Assembly: GCF_900142215.1 (NCBI RefSeq) | Contig: NZ_FRAC01000006.1 | Location: 62,001 to 126,000, forward strand | Length of the DNA stretch: 64,000 nucleotides | From: Anaerocolumna jejuensis DSM 15929 | GTDB lineage: Bacteria; Bacillota; Clostridia; Lachnospirales; Lachnospiraceae | Direction: 5' to 3' | Program-made: the position numbers and the translations under genes | Shown: positions 61,389-64,000 of the stretch, one piece after another | Layout of the letters: each line of letters starts with the position of its first letter | Numbering within the stretch: the stretch's first letter is position 1 | Notes under the pieces: generated by a model | The model's database searches: none | What the model was told of the DNA's origin: nothing | Seen by the model: only the letters and a program-made list of their open reading frames with translations

Positions 61389-63177
61389 GTCCTTCCTCCT
61401 TATAATATTCTGCCTGTATCTGGAACATAGCTGCATAAGACTTATTAAGCCTCATCAATTGTTCATGTGTGCCGTATTCTTTCAGCTCTCCGTCTTCAAG
61501 AAAAGCAATATTATCACAGAACCGGGTACTTGACAACCTGTGGGAGATATAGATTGCCGTTTTATTCTTTATCAGATTATCAAACTCCGTATAAATTCTG
61601 GATTCTGCCAAGGCATCCAATGCAGCGGTTGGCTCATCCATGATGATGATATCACCGTCCTTATAAAGAGCTCTTGCCATTGATAACTTTTGGATTTCAC
61701 CGCCTGATAGTTCGACGCCTTCTTCATCCATTATTTTAAACAAATTGGTCCCGTCCTTTTTCTCCAGACGGTTTATTTTTTCATTAATACCGGATTGCAG
61801 CAAGGCTTCTTTGTATTTCTCTTCCTCCTGGGTCTCAAATTCCATGGTTATATTTTCTCTTATGGTAAAGGCAAATACCTTTGTATCCTGGAATACCACA
61901 GAAAACAGTTTACGGTACTGTTCCAAATCATATTCTCTTATGTCCATTCCATTGACCAGAATTCTTCCGCCTGTTGGCTCATACAATCTTGTTAATAACT
62001 TAACAAGGGTTGTTTTACCCGCACCATTAATTCCAACCAGCGCCAGCTTTTCTCCCGCTTTCATATGGATGGAAAAATCTTTCAAGATATCTCTTTTGCT
62101 GTTTGGATAGTGGAAACTTACATTTTCAAACACAATATCAAATTGAGAAGCCTCTGGATTGTAACCCTTATCGATGCTGCTTTCCTCGTCTTTTTTTAAG
62201 AACTCCCGGAAATCACTGACATAGAGAGCATTTACCCAGATATCAGCAAAATCCTTAATCGTAGTTTGCATCCAGGTAACAAATCCATTTAAGGCAAAGG
62301 TATATAATACGAAATTACTGATAGAAATATTGTCATTAAGGACATTTATAATAAGATATGTATAGACAATCCCCTCTCTGACAGCCATAAGTACACCTTC
62401 TTTTATGCCGGCATAGAGGTATTTATTTTTAATGGCATTGGTTATTTGTAAGGCCTTCCCTTCCGCTTCTTTTTTCTTTTTTAGTATCATGGACTTTAAG
62501 CCATACAACCGCATGTCCTTGCCATATTGAAAATCCGACAGCTTGGAGGAGCCGTAATAAGACATTCTCTCTTCCTGGGCCAGCTCGTCCTTGCAGCTCC
62601 TTCGATAGCGGTTTGCCTTATCGATAAACAAATAGGATAAAAACATGGAAACCAGCAAAACTCCCCATATATAAGGATTTAGCTGAATGAGAATAACCGA
62701 AAATATCAAAAAGCCTATAACATTGCCGGGTATGGAAAATAGTTTAATTATTACAAGTCCAAATCCTTCTGCGGGGTTATTTACCGTATTTAATGCTATC
62801 CTGACTTCTTTTAAAATGTCCGGATCTTCCGTATAGGCATAATTCATCTTCATTGTCTTTTCAGCTAACATCCGGATAAAACCATACCGGACCGCATTCA
62901 TTTTCATGCGGAACCTGCCCTGTAAATATTCTTTAAAATACCCGGTTATTCCGGCTATGACCAATGCCAATACAAGTATCACTGCAATTTTTTTAATATT
63001 TTTTCCGTCCGTTAATTCATCAATCAGAAGCTTTGGCACATATATCCATATAAATGGTGATAATCCAAGAAAAATGGAATATATTCCGATATCAAAAAAG
63101 ATGGACTTTTTCCATTTAGCTATATATTCCATAACAAATAACAGATTATTTATTACATCCTTCGCTTTCGTATTCAA
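61375..63177 (-). CDS. ABC exporter (permease-ATPase fusion), first of a pair
   Basis: The roughly 600-residue protein has six membrane segments and an ATPase with Walker A GINGAGKTT, the signature LSGGEIQK, Walker B IIIMDEPTAALD and YISHR. The start is probably TTG at 63177, because AAAAAGGAGTATATT precedes it; a longer frame to 63237 would overlap the radical SAM gene by 35 bp. The signature Q is replaced by E, which can mark the asymmetric half of heterodimeric exporters. Confidence 0.9.
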   Translation of the reverse strand: MNTKAKDVINNLLFVMEYIAKWKKSIFFDIGIYSIFLGLSPFIWIYVPKLLIDELTDGKNIKKIAVILVLALVIAGITGYFKEYLQGRFRMKMNAVRYGFIRMLAEKTMKMNYAYTEDPDILKEVRIALNTVNNPAEGFGLVIIKLFSIPGNVIGFLIFSVILIQLNPYIWGVLLVSMFLSYLFIDKANRYRRSCKDELAQEERMSYYGSSKLSDFQYGKDMRLYGLKSMILKKKKEAEGKALQITNAIKNKYLYAGIKEGVLMAVREGIVYTYLIINVLNDNISISNFVLYTFALNGFVTWMQTTIKDFADIWVNALYVSDFREFLKKDEESSIDKGYNPEASQFDIVFENVSFHYPNSKRDILKDFSIHMKAGEKLALVGINGAGKTTLVKLLTRLYEPTGGRILVNGMDIREYDLEQYRKLFSVVFQDTKVFAFTIRENITMEFETQEEEKYKEALLQSGINEKINRLEKKDGTNLFKIMDEEGVELSGGEIQKLSMARALYKDGDIIIMDEPTAALDALAESRIYTEFDNLIKNKTAIYISHRLSSTRFCDNIAFLEDGELKEYGTHEQLMRLNKSYAAMFQIQAEYYKEEGHEEQ

Positions 63178-63202
63178 AATATACTCCTTTTTCGCTTTCG
63201 TA

Positions 63203-64000
63203 TTACTGCTTTTTGATATAGTAATCAACCAATACATCCACCTCTACTATATTCTCCCTGGAGTCTCTTAAAACCTGTTGTTCTGCTGTCTTTAGTATAT
63301 CTATGTAATGGAAAAGCTTCTCATCGGCAGGTATCCTGATGCTTTCATAGGCTTTTCCGAAGGTATAAGGATTGTCCATGTTACAGGAAAAGCTCATATC
63401 TCCGTTGGGGCGCACTGCCAGAAATCCATCGGACAGGGAATAAAGCGGCTCATCCTGATAATCAGAAATCATGGCTTTTATCTGGTCATAATTTTGAATA
63501 TTGCTTTTGTCAATACGCTCCGGGTACCTTTGGTTCAGCGCTTCAACTTTCTGAAGAAAAAGAGGAAAATCCTCTTTTGTAATTATCAATGCTTTGCTTT
63601 CTTCCTTCTCTTCTTCTGATTTTGAACCAAGGGCGGCAATAGGTGTGAATTTGACCATACAATTGTAAGAATCTAAGAGCTTCCTCCCAATTTCCTCTAT
63701 CTCATTCAAATATTCTTTTGCCAGTGTAACCTGAACATAGGTGAATATGCCCTTGCTGTCTAAAAAGGCAAGGGCTTCCATTACTTTGTCATAGCTGTCT
63801 CTTTGCGTTATATCCTTATGCTGCCGGGCGTTTGCACCTAATATACTTGTAAAATACATATCAAGGCACCTGTAACCTGCCAGTTTTTCAAGCCTTTCCG
63901 GTGTCATGGCAAGGCCGTTGGAAGCAAAATTAAACGGTATGCTTAAGTTTTCCGCATAATCAAGTATTTCAAATATATCCTTTCTGACAACAGGTTCACC
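63203..64000 (-). CDS. Radical SAM protein, 3' part (5' end outside window)
   Basis: The visible 265 residues begin inside the core. GGEPVVRKDIFEILDYAENL is the conserved glycine-rich SAM-binding motif, then FNFASNGLAMTPERLEKL, and later YVQVTLAKEY. The C-terminal part (FLAVRPNGDMSFSCNMDNPYTFG) resembles a reduced SPASM-type region with a single Cys. The frame continues off the window edge, so the CxxxCxxC cluster is not seen. It lies upstream of and co-directional with two ABC exporter genes, as in peptide-modification (RiPP-like) loci. Confidence 0.85.
   Translation of the reverse strand, partial: GEPVVRKDIFEILDYAENLSIPFNFASNGLAMTPERLEKLAGYRCLDMYFTSILGANARQHKDITQRDSYDKVMEALAFLDSKGIFTYVQVTLAKEYLNEIEEIGRKLLDSYNCMVKFTPIAALGSKSEEEKEESKALIITKEDFPLFLQKVEALNQRYPERIDKSNIQNYDQIKAMISDYQDEPLYSLSDGFLAVRPNGDMSFSCNMDNPYTFGKAYESIRIPADEKLFHYIDILKTAEQQVLRDSRENIVEVDVLVDYYIKKQ

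Overview
The window looks like a chromosomal segment of a low-GC, anaerobic, spore-forming Gram-positive bacterium, most likely a plant-polysaccharide-degrading member of the Lachnospiraceae/Clostridia. The signs are A+T-rich intergenic DNA, strong AGGAGG-type ribosome binding sites, an FMN riboswitch on a clustered riboflavin operon, a secreted GH26 mannanase with X2 and CBM3 modules, a CwlD-like cortex amidase, CadC/CadA-type metal resistance and many small stand-alone accessory genes. No rRNA, tRNA or CRISPR was seen.

Layout: 0.06-2.5 kb, a secreted propeller/ricin-type glycan-active protein and a small kinase. 2.8-6.6 kb, the riboflavin operon ribD-ribE-ribBA-ribH on the minus strand with its promoter, FMN riboswitch and terminators. 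6.7-26 kb, a string of mostly single plus-strand genes: an aminopeptidase-like protein, regulators, CDP-alcohol transferase, serine hydrolase, DinB, YitT, VOC, WYL regulator, a DUF3795-S51 fusion, GNAT, DJ-1, a GMC oxidoreductase with its small subunit, DUF1697, isochorismatase, HAD, Gfo/Idh/MocA and Tag. Two unusual non-coding repeats lie among them (tandem 50-bp repeats near 15.9 kb and a 231-bp foldback near 22.8 kb). 26-38 kb holds secreted proteins, a MATE pump, an LRR/VWA/MoxR trio and a metallophosphoesterase lipoprotein. 38.3-40.8 kb is a cad-type metal-efflux operon and 41.3-45.3 kb holds the mannanase and amidase.

The outstanding element is at 45.58-52.45 kb: an apparently intact filamentous (inovirus-like) prophage of about 6.84 kb flanked by a 22-bp direct repeat. 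It has an OB-fold-like ssDNA-binding protein, a 54-residue major coat protein, a pIII-like adsorption protein, several 34-47-residue membrane proteins and a Zot/pI-type assembly ATPase. Its replication protein is not of the usual filamentous-phage type. It is a complete CRESS-DNA-virus-like Rep (HUH nuclease plus SF3 helicase) resembling those of circoviruses and geminiviruses. Just upstream of rep is a perfect 12-bp stem whose loop contains the exact nonanucleotide TAGTATTAC, followed by six TGTCGCA iterons. That is the origin architecture of circular ssDNA viruses of eukaryotes, inside a bacterial filamentous phage. A separate perfect 42-bp G-rich hairpin is a candidate packaging signal. An RHH repressor with an operator-overlapped promoter probably controls the element. 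No integrase is present.

The right flank (52.6-64 kb) carries a CPT-like kinase, a divergent LysR/CynX-type transporter pair, a CHAP protein, a frameshifted P-loop kinase gene, a transglutaminase-fold secreted protein lacking the usual cysteine, and two ABC exporters behind a radical SAM gene that runs off the window. That last group looks like part of a peptide-modification and export locus. Function calls rest on motif and fold recognition by eye; no database search was run.
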